Shown: one piece after another, positions 41,483 to 54,106 of the stretch
How positions within the stretch are numbered: position 1 is the first letter of the stretch
Layout of the letters: each line of letters opens with the position of its first letter
From: Crotalaria pallida
Lineage: Eukaryota; Streptophyta; Magnoliopsida; Fabales; Fabaceae
Reading direction: 5' to 3'
DNA length: 64,000 bases
Assembly (NCBI GenBank): GCA_037953625.1
Contig: CM075649.1
Coordinates: 123,377,290-123,441,289 of the forward strand
The notes under the pieces: model-generated
Seen by the model: only the letters and a program-made list of their open reading frames with translations
The model's database searches: none
Told to the model about the DNA's origin: nothing
Program-made: the position numbers and the translations under genes

Positions 41483-44400
41483 TTCGATGCAAACAGGCTT
41501 AGCTTCGAAGGTTAGGTTCTCATGAATTTCTAGGTCATCGGGTTGGATTCTAAGGACAATGGTGGGATCATGGACATACCTTTTTAACTGAGACACATGG
41601 AATACATTATGAAGATTAGCTAACGATGGAGGCATAGCTAATTGATAGGATATTTGGCCGACTCTTTTAAGAATTTGGTAGGGACCAATAAACTTAGGTG
41701 ATAGCTTCTGGGCTTTCAAGGCTCTACTAACACCTTTGGTCGGTACTATTCTAATGAATACATGGTCTCCTTCAGCAAACTCTAAAGGTTTCCTCCTCCT
41801 ATCAGCATAGCTTTTCTGCCTACTTTGGGCTGTCCTCATCTTCTCTTGTATCATCTTGATCTTTGCATTTGTCTCTTGCACAAAATCTGGTCCAACCAGA
41901 GAATTCTCCCCCACTTGGAACCAACATACCGGTGTCCGACACTTTCTCCCATACAAGGCTTCAAATGGTGCCATTCCAATGCTCGCGTGAAAACTATTGT
42001 TGTACGTGAATTCCACGAGCGGCAACATTTGCTCCCAATTCCCTTGTCCTTCCAAAACACAAGCTCTTAAGATATCCTCCAATGACTGAATAGTTCTCTC
42101 CGTTTGACCATCAGTCTGTGGATGGTATGCATAACTTAACTTCAATCTTGAACCCAGAGCTCTATGCAGATCTTGCCAAAACTTTGACGTAAACCTCGGA
42201 TCGCGATCTGACACGATGCTTGATGGTACCTCATGCAGGCGAACAACTTCTTTGATATACAACTGAGTGAGCTTTTCCAAAGAGTAGCACATATTAACGG
42301 GAATAAAATGCGCTGACTTGGTCAAACGATCCACGATCACCCAGATTGCATCATGACCAATAGCTGTCCTTGGCAATCCTGACACGAAATCCATCGAGAT
42401 ACTATCCCATTTCCATAATGGAATTTCCAAGGGAAGTAATTCTCCTCCCGGCCTTTGGTGTTCCACCTTCGCCTTCTGACACACCAAACAACACGCCACA
42501 TAACTAGCCACATCTTTCTTTTGACCACGCCACCAAAACATCTTCTTCAGGTCCTGATACATTTTGGTAGCTCCCGGATGCATACTCATCTTGCTTTTAT
42601 GAGCTTCATCCAGAATCATTCTTCTTATCTCCAGATTATCAGGCACGCAAATCCTTGCTTTAAAGCGAAGGATTCCATCCTTTCCTTCTTGAAATTCTAA
42701 CTCTTTGCCTTCTTCCATAAGCTTCCTTTTCTCCTTGAGTTCTTCATCGTCTCGTTGCAATTCTCGAATCCTTTGCAAGAATTCATTTGCAATTTGCAAC
42801 ATCCCCATCTTGATACTTGTTGGCTCCACTTGCATTGTCAGACTCAAATCTCTAAATTCTTCTATCAGTGCAGCTTCCCTGACCATCATCGCACTGATAT
42901 GCATTGCCTTTCGACTTAACGCATCAGCCACCACGTTTGCTTTCCCAGGATGGTAATGAAGTTCGAACTCATAATATTTCAAGAACTCCATCCATCGGCA
43001 CTGCCTCATATTCAACTCTTTCTGGTCGAAGAGATACTTTAAGCTCTTATGGTCACTAAATACCCGAAACGTAGTGCCATAGAGATAGTGCCTCCAAATC
43101 TTTAGAGCGAAAACAACAGCTGCCAGCTCTAGGTCATGAGTTGGATAGTTCATTTCATGAACTTTTAGCTGTCTCGAGGCATAAGCAACTACCTTCCCGT
43201 CTTGCATCAAAACACTGCCAAGTCCTTGTTTCGATGCATCACAATACACCTCGAAACTCTTCTGGGTATCAGGCAAGACTAATACAGGGGAGGATGTCAA
43301 CCTTTCTTTCAATTCTCAGAAACTCCTTTCACACTTCTCGTCCCAAATAAAAGGTTGGTCTTTCCGAGTTAACTTTGTCAAGGGCAATGCTAACTTCGAG
43401 AATCCTTCTATAAATCTTCTATAGTAACCAGCCAAACCAAGAAAGCTCCTCACCTCCGTGACTGACTTTGGTTGCTCCCATTGCAAAACCGAGCTTACTT
43501 TCGTCGGATCAATTGCTATTCCCTTGTTTGAAATCACATGCCCCAAAAACTTAACTTCCTCCAGCCAGAACTCACACTTTGTAAGTTTGGCGTACAACTG
43601 CTTCTCCTTCAGGATACTCAACACTATCCTCAAGTGTTCAACATGCTCCTTCGGGCTCTTAGAGTAAATAAGGATATCGTCAATGAACACAACCACGAAT
43701 GAATCTAAATAAGGTCTAAAGATTCGATTCATGTAGTCCATGAAAATAGCTGGTGCGTTGGTCAATCCGAATGGCATCACAACGTACTCATAATGCCCGT
43801 ATCGGGATCGAAATGCAGTCTTGGAGATATCCTCTTCTCTAATCCTGATCTGATGATATCCCGACCTCAAATCAATTTTGGAAAATACCGAAGCCCCACG
43901 AACTTGATCCATAAGGTCATCGATCCTTGGCAATGGATACTTGTTCTTGATTGTGACCTTATTCAACTGCCGGTAGTCGATACACATCCTCATACTACCA
44001 TCTTTCTTCTTGACAAACAAAACTGGAGCACCCCAAGGTGACACACTTGGTCGGATCAAATGCTTCTGCAATAGCTCCTCAATCTGCTTCTTCATTTCAG
44101 CCATTTCCGGTGGTGCCATTCTATAAGGAGCAATAGAAATGGGACCAGCTCCCGGAACTAGATCAATTCCAAATTCAATCTCTCTTCTTGGTGGCAACCC
44201 AGGTATCTCATCAGTGAATACCTCCGGAAAGTCTCTGACTACGGGTATCTCTTCAACCCTCGGACCATTCTCCTCTACTTCAGTGTTGAACAGACACATG
44301 TAGCCAGAGGGTTTCGGGTTCCTATAGGTTACGATCTTTCTATCACAATCGATGATCACTTGGTTTTGACTCAACCAGTCCATCCCCAAGATCACATCCA

Positions 44401-45685
44401 ATTGCGATAAGGGTAAACAGATCAGATCTACCTTAGAGGTTTGTCCTAACACTTCTATACAACAGTTAAGACATGCTCTAGAAACAACTACAGGAGCATT
44501 AGTAGGGGTTTCTACTTTCAGAGTATATGGCAATTCAGACATAGATAGACCCAAACGATCTACACATTCATATGAAACAAATGAATGCGTTGCACCCGAA
44601 TCAAATAAAACATTACAGAGCTGACCATTTAGCAAGTATTTACCTTGCACCAGATCAGAAGATCGGTTTGCTTCCACACCACTAAGTGTGAAAACCCTTC
44701 CTTGAGCCATAGGCCTATCAGCAGTCCCTCTTGAATTAGCTTTGACCGATTCCTTGTAGTCTCTCGCAAAGTGTCTCGGATTCCCACAGTTGAAACAACC
44801 ACTTGTTACCCAACAAACACAGCCATAATGATGGCGCTTGCACTTGTCACAGAATGGAGCCTCGCTCCGAAAATTTCTTCCATCATTTCCTCCAGCTTTT
44901 CCTTTGCCTTTCCCCCGGCGATCATACGGACCCTTAACTCGGTTGTTGAAACCCTTTCGCCTCTGAGGTCCAGAATTTTGATTGTCCTTTCTCTCCGAGA
45001 CTTGCAACTCTTCAGCTTTCTTGTCATCTTCATACATCCTACACATGTCCACGAGTGCAGGAAAACTTTGAATCCTCTGGTAGCTGAAAATTGACTTCAA
45101 CTTGGGCCTCAAGCCTCCCTCAAACTTGATACACTTGCTCCTTTCATCGGGGTTGTTCTGGTAGTATGGAGAGTACTTCATCAACTCCTCAAACTTGGCC
45201 GCGTACTCGCCCACACTCATGCTTCCTTGTTTAAGTTGTAAGAATTCCACCTCCTTCTTCCTCCTCAAGTCCTTAGGGAAGTATTTATTGAGGAACTTCT
45301 CCATAAATACACCCCAACTCACATCCCTTCCTTCATAGTGTAGGAGCTGAACCGTGTGATTCCACCAGTTCTCAGCTTCATCCTCTAGAATGTAGACTGC
45401 ATATGCTACTTTCCGAGCTTCCGTGCAATCCAAAGTTCTCAGAATCTTGTCCATGGTATGAATCCACCTATTGGCCTCCTCAGGTTTAAATCCTCCTTCA
45501 AACTTGGGTGGGTTACAACTCCTAAAATCAGCCAGACTCTTCGCCTCGGTGTTACCCACATTGCACTGATGAGGTGGATTAGCAGGTTGAGATGGTTGCT
45601 GAGATTGTTGGTTTTGCATAGACTCCAGCACCGCGGTTATCCTTTCTAACATTGCGTTGGTGTGATTTTGGTTTCTAGTTGCCAT
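41483..45685 (-). pseudogene. E3 gag-pol, one stop and CACTA interruption
   Basis: Starts MATRNQNHTNAMLERITAVL at 45685. Gag core (KFLNKYFPKDLRRKKEVEF), zinc knuckle, protease LFDSGATHSFVS, RT (SKIDLRSGYHQIRI, MPFGLTNAPAIFMDYMN, VFIDDILIYS), a TGA at 43316-43318 just before ELKERLTSSPVL, RNase H (VYCDASKQGLG, DHKSLKYLF), integrase zinc finger and DDE region (MDFVSGLPRT, IVSDRDPRF, HPQTDGQTERT), and the chromodomain start ending at the CACTA insertion. The TGA would be Gln in E2 and Arg (CGT) in E4, so a CGA to TGA change is likely. The zinc knuckle is broken: CFNCGNPRHFARDY, where the last Cys is Tyr. Frame is otherwise open over about 1400 codons. Confidence 0.93.
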
Positions 45686-45918
45686 AATAGACCTGCGCTA
45701 TATGCTCATGGTCACATATGTTGAACTAAGGAAACATTCCTCACACCACCTATACTAAGGCTATAGCTTATAACTTTAAATCCACATTCAATTGTGTCTT
45801 GTGCTCAAAAGAGACAAGATACAAACATTCATAACAATAAATATGCCCTGCGAATACCTGCTTGATGTTGATGGCTACCTTTCTGAAACTACTTCCACTA
45901 CTACAGGATCTGACTTTT

Positions 45919-45930
45919 GCTCTGATACCA
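45919..45930 (-). other. E3 primer-binding site, initiator tRNA-Met
   Basis: Minus-strand TGGTATCAGAGC, seven bases after the 5' LTR. Confidence 0.94.
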
Positions 45931-46652
45931 CTCAGTTTGACACCCTTCTCCCAGACCAAGTAAATATTACAATAGTTAAGTATTACTTGATAAATTATAT
46001 GGACTTGTGATTATATAAGAAAATGTGGAAATAAAATTTTCTTTTCTTAGGCGGGTGCACAAATCCAAACATGGAATTCTTGGAGAAGAAATTCTATATC
46101 ATTTTAAACAATTGTGTTGAATTCGGCATTCTCTAAGACCTTTTCACAAACTGGATAGCATTCATAATGAAATCGTATTTATCTGATAGAAAGTAAGCGA
46201 TGCCAACTTTTCTTTCGTTAATAAAACTATTACCATTTAATTCCTTTGCAGCCGAATTCTTTAAATAGGTTAAATCAGAGTAAGCGGAAATTGTAGGACT
46301 ATGTAACTAATAGTAGTATAAACATAAATTATATATATTTATGGATGAAAAGAGTCAAGTGATACATAGTCCCAGCATAAGGCTCCAAGATCCATATACA
46401 AGTCCATAAAGACCTATGTCCAAAATAAAACCATAACCCTAGAGTAATCAAAGGTATATCTACAATATATACATCTCAAAAATATATAGACTCTAGAGGT
46501 GGTCACATAGATCTGGTAGCACTAGTAGTAGTAGTAGCAGTCTCCAAGTAGCAGAAAGAAAAATCATCATCAACAGCAGCAGCAGCAGAATCTCCTCCAT
46601 GGCATCCCCACATCGGACCCCCTGATCCTCATCACATACCTTATACACATAC

Positions 46653-47123
46653 CTAGGGATCATCATCTCTCCACTGACTCCCGGTGGAATGAACGACAGG
46701 CTCGCCTCCGCTCTCATCCTCCACGGGATCCTCCTCGATCTCATCCGATGGAGAGTATACCCTACCACTGGGTATAGGGTCAGGAGATGGTGTGACCCTG
46801 ACTGGACTCCTCGGATTAGAAGGGGGAATATCCTCGTGGACGACTCTCGAGGAAAAAGGGTGTGAGCGGGTAGGTCTGAAACGAAAATTGTGATATGAGC
46901 GAGCTGGCCGTGTGGGAGGTGGTCCATGATATGTGTAAAACGGGGGTACGTGCATAGCGTATATGATAGGAATCCTAAATCTACGAGGACGAAATCGAAT
47001 CAGTGGGTTCGGGTGGTAGAAGGTAATCTCTACCTCTCCCTCGAACACCGCGCGATGGTCCTTATAGATCCATGTGCCACTAGGAAGTGGCCGGATCTCG
47101 ATGCAAGCGATGTAACGAGACAT
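46653..47123 (-). CDS. LTR-encoded conserved protein (E3, right LTR)
   Basis: Second intact copy of the 156-residue ORF, in the 5' LTR. It differs from the left-LTR copy at three residues: a Cys to Arg change near residue 82 (the Arg form agrees with both E4 copies), a Val to Ile change and a His to Tyr change. Being in the 5' LTR, it lies downstream of the LTR TATA box and upstream of gag, so a spliced leader transcript could present it as the first ORF. Domains and unknown function as described for 33577-34047. Confidence 0.75.
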   Translation of the reverse strand: MSRYIACIEIRPLPSGTWIYKDHRAVFEGEVEITFYHPNPLIRFRPRRFRIPIIYAMHVPPFYTYHGPPPTRPARSYHNFRFRPTRSHPFSSRVVHEDIPPSNPRSPVRVTPSPDPIPSGRVYSPSDEIEEDPVEDESGGEPVVHSTGSQWRDDDP

Positions 47124-47126
47124 CAC

Positions 47127-48565
47127 CTACAAGGGCATAGGGGTAAGCGTTTCTATACACATAATCAATAGAGCAGAAATATATGAATAATGTAAAGGTA
47201 TAAACATGTAACAATAAGCAACAAACACATTTAGCACTTAGCAGAAATAGGATGCAAGTAGGATGCTCATACTTGTTTCATTTATCACACTTAGTTTGAA
47301 TGAGTGGCATGATGTATGAATTTAGCTCTCAAGCCTATCTCCATCAATCTATGTCACTCTCTGACGTCCATCCTTGACTTCCCAGCACTCAACCGTGCGT
47401 TGTATTCCTAGGTATACAACATTCGTACATTCACCAAGAATGTACACGACAATCTTGGAATCCGTGCCACCCGAGCACATCCCGTCATCCAAACGGACCG
47501 TCATCCAAACGGTATAACCATATCGGCATCCACTAAGCCGACCACGTCGTCAACGTGTCATCAAGCAAGCGTAATTGGCACTCCCAGAGGCCCTCCACAT
47601 GTTACCAAAACATGATAAACGACCTACCATCCAAACTCCAAAATGAATGCATCATTTTTCGCTTAAAGGAATTGATTGATGTTTTTCTTGTTAATAATAC
47701 CCGACGTGCCACCCGAGCAACGTCTCCTCATTCAAAGGAAAACTTATCATATCATCAATCAAGTTCCTTTTAAGTCTTTGATCACTTGGATTATTTTCAC
47801 TTAAGTATTAATCAATGATTCAGAATTAAAAATGATATTTTAATTATTCTGGGTGAACTACTCGAGTTTTCTTCAGACTACTCGAGTGTTCTTCAGAATA
47901 CTCGAGTGTTCATGTCTTTCTGGGGATTTAGGTTTCAGATTCATAAAAGTACTCGAGTGATTCATGAGTTACTCGAGTGTTCTTCATCATTTCCAGAACA
48001 CTCGAGTGACCCCTTCATTACTCGAGTCGTTTACATTAAAAGATCCCCATGAGTCAGTTATTACTCGAGTCCTGGGCCCGATACTCGAGTGTTACAACAC
48101 CAAATACACTATTTTGCCAAAGTTTTACTCGAGTATCAAGCTAAGTACTCGAGTCTTTCATCACAGAACAGACTGGAAACTTGGTTTTAACACACCATTT
48201 TCAATTCTAATCATTTTTAGTCCAATCCAATGATCAACAGGGTTCATATATCATATATTAAACATGTTACAACACTCAGTTCATATCAAATTACAGATTT
48301 GACAGAGAATCGATCATTAATGCTCAAAATATACAATTTCACAACTTAACACCTCAAATTGCAAAATAATCAACAAACTCATGAAATAATGCTTATTACA
48401 GTTTGCATGCATCATGTGAAACTTCCTCAAAACAACCATAGAGCATGAATTGGTCTCCAAACCAAAGTTCCTATTCAATCTAAGCCCTTAGAGCCTCTTG
48501 GTGGCTCTCTAATGAAAATAATGGAATCCAAACTCTATCTAGTGCATAAAACAACTTCCCCTTAC
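47127..48565 (-). other. Putative GT-AG intron in E3 LTR (right)
   Basis: 1439 nt, same donor, acceptor and complementary ends as 34051-35519. If spliced, exon 2 starts GTGATG with the ORF start codon. Confidence 0.55.
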
Positions 48566-49480
48566 CTCTCAGACGTGCTCTAACAGAAAATTCTCAAGAG
48601 AAAGCTCTCCAACACCAAAAACAGCTTTGAGCACCACATGCAAGACAGTTTTGAGTGCAGCACCAAGATTGAATTGGTTTACATGGAAGACAGAGATAAC
48701 AATTGGGGACTTTAGTATTTCTATACTCTATGCAACCTCTATTAACTAAAGAAATCGATTTGAGACTCAAAAGACTCGTGAGCTTACCAGAAATTGTAAT
48801 CAAAGTGAGCTCAGACAAAGGCTTGACAAAAACAGCTTCCACTTCCAAGCCTTGATTCTTCCACCACACTCACTCTTAGCTCACAAATTTGGTATCTATA
48901 CAAAGCTCGTGACGTGAGCTTTGTATTGGTGTATAGTTTGTAACTTAACTCAACACACAAAGGAAGAATCGAAGTGAAGAACTCAGGAACCCTAACTTTA
49001 ACAACCAACTCGAATTTGACCAAATACCTCCACAATTCGGTGTTGATTGGCTTTTATAGACAGTGAGGACGTTCATGCAAGCCGACACGACGGCCATGAA
49101 CGTGGAATGGTGGTGATTTCGTGTCAACGACACGAAATCGTTGGTGGTGACTCACCAAACGCGCTAACTCGTGCAACTCTGTCCAGAATACTCGAGTATT
49201 CCAGAAAATACTCGAGTAATTTGCCCAGTTTTTGAAAAATAATTATTTTATTTATTTTCCCTCCAAAACCTTTCCTATAATTGCTTCTAGGTCCCAACCC
49301 AGGGACTAACATGCAAAATACTTATTTTATGCATAATTATATTTATTAAATAAATGCACACACATTTCCTAAATACATACACAGAATTTTAATCAAGGAT
49401 TAAAATAGAAATCATTAATTATAATTAATGTTTATAATTAACATTTCATTAATCAGGGATTAAAATTTTGGGGTGTTACA

Positions 49481-51181
49481 ACGTCAATTCTGCCAAGCTC
49501 ATAATGTATCCGGTGGAGAGCACTTCAAGCTGGGTGTCAAACTTTCCGAACTCGGAAAAATTTACTACATTCCTAATAATTTTTTTCTTCTTCTAATTCA
49601 CACTTATATTCCAATTACTCTACATTCATTTCAAACATTATATGCAATATATCATTCCATTGGTTTACTAAATTTTCAATCCACAAATATGCTAACATTT
49701 GCTATGCATTCCTTAAATTTCATTCCAACCAATAGGCATGCAGTGATTCAGCATCTATTTTTCCAAACCTGAACCATCCTACTCTCAGGCAATATATTAA
49801 TATGTTTAACAAATTTTTCATCCTTCCAATTTAACTTCAGCACATGTAATATTCATTACACTTGAATATGGTTCAAATTTTAATTCAAAATTTCTTTAAC
49901 TTTAATCTATCTATAGCTAATAATAATAACAACCAACATCAAACCTTACATATAATCACTTTTATGTTTACCATTACTCACCATTCATTAATATACAACT
50001 CTGCAGGAATTGCTTTGGTAGGCAGAACCACAAAATTTATCTCACTCTGCTTCGAGTAACAACTCTGCTCACTTTGATCCTGCTATAATGGCCTCGCTAT
50101 TTTACTTATTTAAATCTTCAAAGTTTCTATTTATTTAATCGGACCAACAACTACCTACTACCTTCCCTAAGTTTGTTTACTTTTTCCTGTTTCTGGATTT
50201 ACTATTTGTAACTTCCTTTATATAACTCTCTATGTTCCATTCGACTCTTGCAAAACAAATATTATCATGGTTTAAAACACACATTAGCCTATGGTTTAAA
50301 ACACTTTAACTTCCTAAGTTTTATTTCCAATGTGTTACAGACTCCAAAAAATTAGCCTATTCATTCCACAATCTTAAAACACACATTACAATGCAAAAAA
50401 CTATTTCGACAATGACAAAAATTTAACACCCTCATTTTAACAAAAAAATATTCCTTACTTATATTTCAAAAATATTTTACAAAAAAGACTACCTTTGATG
50501 CATGCAATTACACCAATTTATTTATCTAATTTTTATTTAATTTTTTTTTCAAAATATGTTGATACAACTTATTATTGAAAAATTAGAAAATATTATAAAA
50601 TTCCATATTCAAACCTTCGTTTTTATTTAACATTTTTTGGTGCAACCATAACATGATATTTGCTCCGTGCGTGGCATAGGCATATTAGCTAGTTTTTTCT
50701 AAAATTAGAACTTAATCATAATTAAATAAATATTTAAAAAAGTGCAAATACTTCTTTATTCGAAAAAAAGGGCAAGTGTGATATCCCAACTTTATATAAT
50801 GTAATTTAAAAGTATTTTCATAAAAATATAAAACAACAGATAAAATTTTGGCTTTTTATTAATTTCACAAAATAGAGTATTACAAAAATTGTTGGATATT
50901 TGGGTTACATCTAGATCAAGCATAATACAACCATCATACAGTTCTTTCATTCCTTTCTCCTCTGGAACAACTGGTTAACTCACTCGGGAATTGACACGTA
51001 GGTTGAACTCTTGAGACCTATAACGCTTAGGTTTTCTTTTGAATGTATGCATCTGTATTGAGTTTTAATCTAGTTTTATGATATGAAAACTTGATTGGGA
51101 TGCTTGGATAATATGTTTAATGATTCATATGTTTAATTAGGTGTTAGGGAGTGTTAAGAACCATTAGAATGAGGCGAAAGT
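49481..51181. other. AT-rich interval without recognised gene
   Basis: No ORF with family similarity. From about 50779 the sequence TGATATCCCAACTTTATATA and its downstream part (to about 51000) loosely resemble the LTR end at 63040 onward, so this may be an old, diverged LTR in minus orientation. The stretch GGAGTGTTAAGAACCATTAG at 51147-51170 recurs at 62904-62924 on the other side of E4. Confidence 0.5.
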
Positions 51182-51608
51182 TGTAACACCCCTAATTTTG
51201 GTCTCCCGAATAATAGGAAATTAATAATAAAAAGTTTTATTATTAATTTATAGTATTTTTGAAGTTTATGTTTTGTATTTAATTAGCCTTAAATATAAAA
51301 ATAAGTGGAAATATTTTTATATGGCAAATAAATGCAAAATATAAGAAAATTGCATTTTGGTCCCTGGATGAGGACTAAAAGGCAATATTAGAATAGTTCT
51401 TGGAGGGAAAGATTTAAAAATAATAATTTTTAAATTTTGAACTGATCTAACCGGTTAGTAATGCCCTGTAACTGGTTAGACGATGAACTCAGAAACTGGT
51501 TTAGTGGATTTTGATGAGTAATCACTCAAATTACTCCGTAATCGCCACAATTACAGCCTTGGATTAGTGGCAACACATGCGTCGCCCTGCATGCAAGTGT
51601 GATTTGTC

Positions 51609-51616
51609 TATAAATA
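51609..51616 (+). promoter_or_regulatory. TATA box of E4 LTR (left)
   Basis: TATAAATA in the context TGTCTATAAATAGAGG; right-LTR copy at 59735-59742. About 510 nt upstream of the main putative donor, close to the spacing in E3. Confidence 0.75.
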
Positions 51617-52124
51617 GAGGAAATTCTGAGGATTTGGGGGTTGTTCATCTGATTTCTTGTTGAAGAAGCTGATTTAGGGTTCCAATTTAGTGTGGACGAA
51701 TTCTCTTTCGTTCCTGAGTTTTGTTGAGCGATTGATACACATTCACAAAGCTCACATCAAGGGCTTTGTGTTGATACCAAATTTGTGAGTTAAGAGTGAG
51801 TGTGGAAAGAGGAATCAAGCTTGGAAGTCAAGAGATTGAGTCTGAGCTCTGTGCTGTTCTGATTCTGGAAGCTGATTTCCAGACTCGATTTTGGTAAGCT
51901 TAGTTGACCTTTAAGTCTCAAACTTCTTTGATTCTCTAGTGCATGTACCCTACTTTGAATTCTGATCATTTTCCCTAATTTCTTTGGCCAATTTCTATGT
52001 CAAATTTGGTGGTTTCTGGACCCTGTTGCTGGAAACCGAATCTGAGAGCAGACTTGGGGAAATTGTGGGAATCTGTGGTTTTTCTTCAAATCCAGTGATA
52101 ACCTTCATCAAGATCGTCTTAGAG

Positions 52125-53629
52125 GTATGGGAGAAGTCTATACTATACTAGATTTAGACTAAAAATCGAATGATTTAGGATTTGAGTTCACAAAACTCAA
52201 AAGGGCATTATGTGTTTTTAAGCACAAAGGCTTGGAGGCCAAAAACTTGCTCACTGTGGTTTTGAGCAACTTTAATCTGATGCATGCAAGCTATATAAAT
52301 GCTGAATTCTGTGTTTCAGTGCTTAATCTAAGTTTTGTTGTGTTAAATTGTGTTTATGTGAATTTTCATGCAATTTGATACAATAAACTTGATGCATGCA
52401 ATATGGATGTGTTTCTGGGTGTAAACATGTTTATTTTAAGGCATATGAACTTTGTGCATAATGAAATTTGGTTAGATTTGAGAAAGGAAGAAATTGAGTT
52501 GTTAAAACTCTTGTTTTAATGGTCTGACTGCATAATCTAACCGGTTACACGATTTTCGTAACCGGTTAGACACTGCAGATTTTCAAAGAAAATGAGTTTA
52601 TTAAACAGTCCTGAAATCTTAATGGTTTCTGCTCAAATTTAAGCTTTAATTTCATTATACATGATCTGAACTTGAGTTGTCAAAGTTCTGATTTGAAAGA
52701 TCACATTTAATGCCTTAAGTTAATGAAATAATTTCAAGAGGAAATTATGTTCATTGGAAAAGGAAATGTGATTTGGACTTTTGAATGTTGAAACAATGGT
52801 TTTTGAGGTATAAAACAATGTTAAATGTGTTTTGGATTGGGTATAGAATTCAAGAAAAAGGGTTTTTCTGAATTGCAATGGTAAACAGTTCAGGTCTGTA
52901 ATTCTAACCGGTTAGCCTGAAACTGTAACCGGTTAGTACCTGAATCTGAAAAATAAAAAGTTAAGTTTTTAAATACCATTGAAGTTGTATTACTCAATCT
53001 AAGTTTAAAAAGGCATGTTTTGAGGAAAATTCAAAGGGGAATTTTATGCCAAAGGTTATACCTCAAATAAATCATTCAAAAGGAGAAATTGGGATATTTC
53101 TAAATCACATTAATTAATTCAAAGATAAAACCAACCCTGATGTTTTTGCATACATATAGACTGGAAGTCTGGTTGGTAGGAACGTTTATCATATTCTGGG
53201 AATATGAGGAGGGTACTCCAGGAGTACCAAAGTATAACCTACTTGATGACACATTATAGATATGTGGCCAGTGTCCGGGACCTGGTTTTTATGCGTTCTG
53301 GGAACATGGCGTTCTGGGAACGTGGTGCACACTCCGGGAGTGATGCTTTTTATCCAAGTATGGTTCGGCATTATGTTCTGGGAACTAATGTCGATGTTCT
53401 GGGAACACAAGGGTGTACTGGATGGACGTCCAAGATGGACATTTAGAGGCCTCAGTTGTGGATAAAAAATCATACATCATGCCACCTGCATTATAAGAGT
53501 TATAATGTTGAAAAATTGGTGTGCTCATATGTATTTGCATTATGATCTGTCCATGATATATTTGTGATTGTAATTTTAGTCTTTATCAATTATGTATATG
53601 TGTATACTTACTCCCTGTGCCCTGTTTAG
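52125..53629 (+). other. Putative GT-AG intron in E4 LTR (left)
   Basis: Donor TTAGAG|GTATGGGAG at 52125, acceptor CCTGTTTAG at 53629, 1505 nt. Donor-side GGGAGAAGTCTATAC is nearly complementary to GTATACTTACTCCC at 53602-53615. A second donor TTTTG|GTAAGCTTAG is at 51894. The right LTR has the same intron at 60249-61737. Confidence 0.55.
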
Positions 53630-53632
53630 GTG

Positions 53633-54106
53633 ATGGCCAGATACCTAGCCTGCATCGAGATACGCCCTATCCCTAGCGGTATATGGACGTATGAGGAGCA
53701 CCGTGCCACTTTTGAGGGGGAGGTTGAGATCACTCTCTACCACCCTAACCCTCTGGTGCGTGTGCGACCTCGTCGATTTAGGATCCCATTAGTCTATACT
53801 ATGCATGTTCCACCTTTTTATACTTATAGAGGACCACCCCCGGCTCGACCTATGCGTTGTTTTCATAGTTTTAGATTTAGAGCTGCCACTCATTCCCATC
53901 CTTCATCCCATAGAGTTGTCACTGAGGAGACTCCTTCTCCTGGTCCGGCTGAGTATGATAGGACTGCTTATGCGGATCCTAGACCCAGTGGTGGGGTCTC
54001 TACACCGTCGGGCGAGGTCGAGGAGGACCCTGTGGAGGATGAGAGCGAGGAGGAGGTGCATGTTGAGCCGACTGTTTCTGCTAGAGGTGGACCCGCTGGT
54101 TCATAG
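53633..54106 (+). CDS. LTR-encoded conserved protein (E4, left LTR)
   Basis: 157 residues, ATG three bases after the putative acceptor (TTTAG|GTGATG). N-terminal conserved domain: MARYLACIEIRPIPSG, HRATFEGEVEIT, YHPNPLVRVRPRRFRIP, MHVPPFYTYRGPPP. Then an Arg/His/Ser stretch and an acidic tail (EVEEDPVEDESEEE). Homologous to the ORF in the E3 LTRs at the same relative place (about two thirds into the LTR), with many silent codon differences. It is intact although gag-pol of this element has four stops. The reading frame is in the same sense as gag-pol. No similarity to Gag, Pol or a known accessory protein was recognised. The overlapping frame at 53805-54146 is a shadow. Confidence 0.78.
   Translation: MARYLACIEIRPIPSGIWTYEEHRATFEGEVEITLYHPNPLVRVRPRRFRIPLVYTMHVPPFYTYRGPPPARPMRCFHSFRFRAATHSHPSSHRVVTEETPSPGPAEYDRTAYADPRPSGGVSTPSGEVEEDPVEDESEEEVHVEPTVSARGGPAGS

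Larger units (their letters stand above)
32862..49480 (-). mobile_element. Chromovirus E3 (Tekay-like), full-length, interrupted by CACTA
   Basis: LTRs 32862-36435 and 45938-49480, minus-strand PBS next to the right LTR, PPT next to the left LTR, gag-pol between. The CACTA element 36616-41482 splits the chromodomain; without it the internal region is about 4.6 kb. The flanks AACTG (32857-32861) and ACGTC (49481-49485) do not match, so there is no TSD. The LTRs are near-identical by eye apart from indels, the largest removing about 40 bp of palindrome repeats from the right copy. Confidence 0.93.
45938..49480 (-). repeat. E3 5' LTR (right copy)
   Basis: 3543 bp direct repeat of 32862-36435 with the same elements: palindrome pair 49190-49220, TATA box 49058-49051, intron 48565-47127, ORF 47123-46653. 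It lacks about 40 bp of the intronic palindrome cluster. Confidence 0.95.

Noticed and set aside
31949..49480. Reading 31949-32861 as the left flank LTR paired with sequence after 49480
   Set aside because: No similarity between the fragment and 49481 onward was found, and no duplication supports it.
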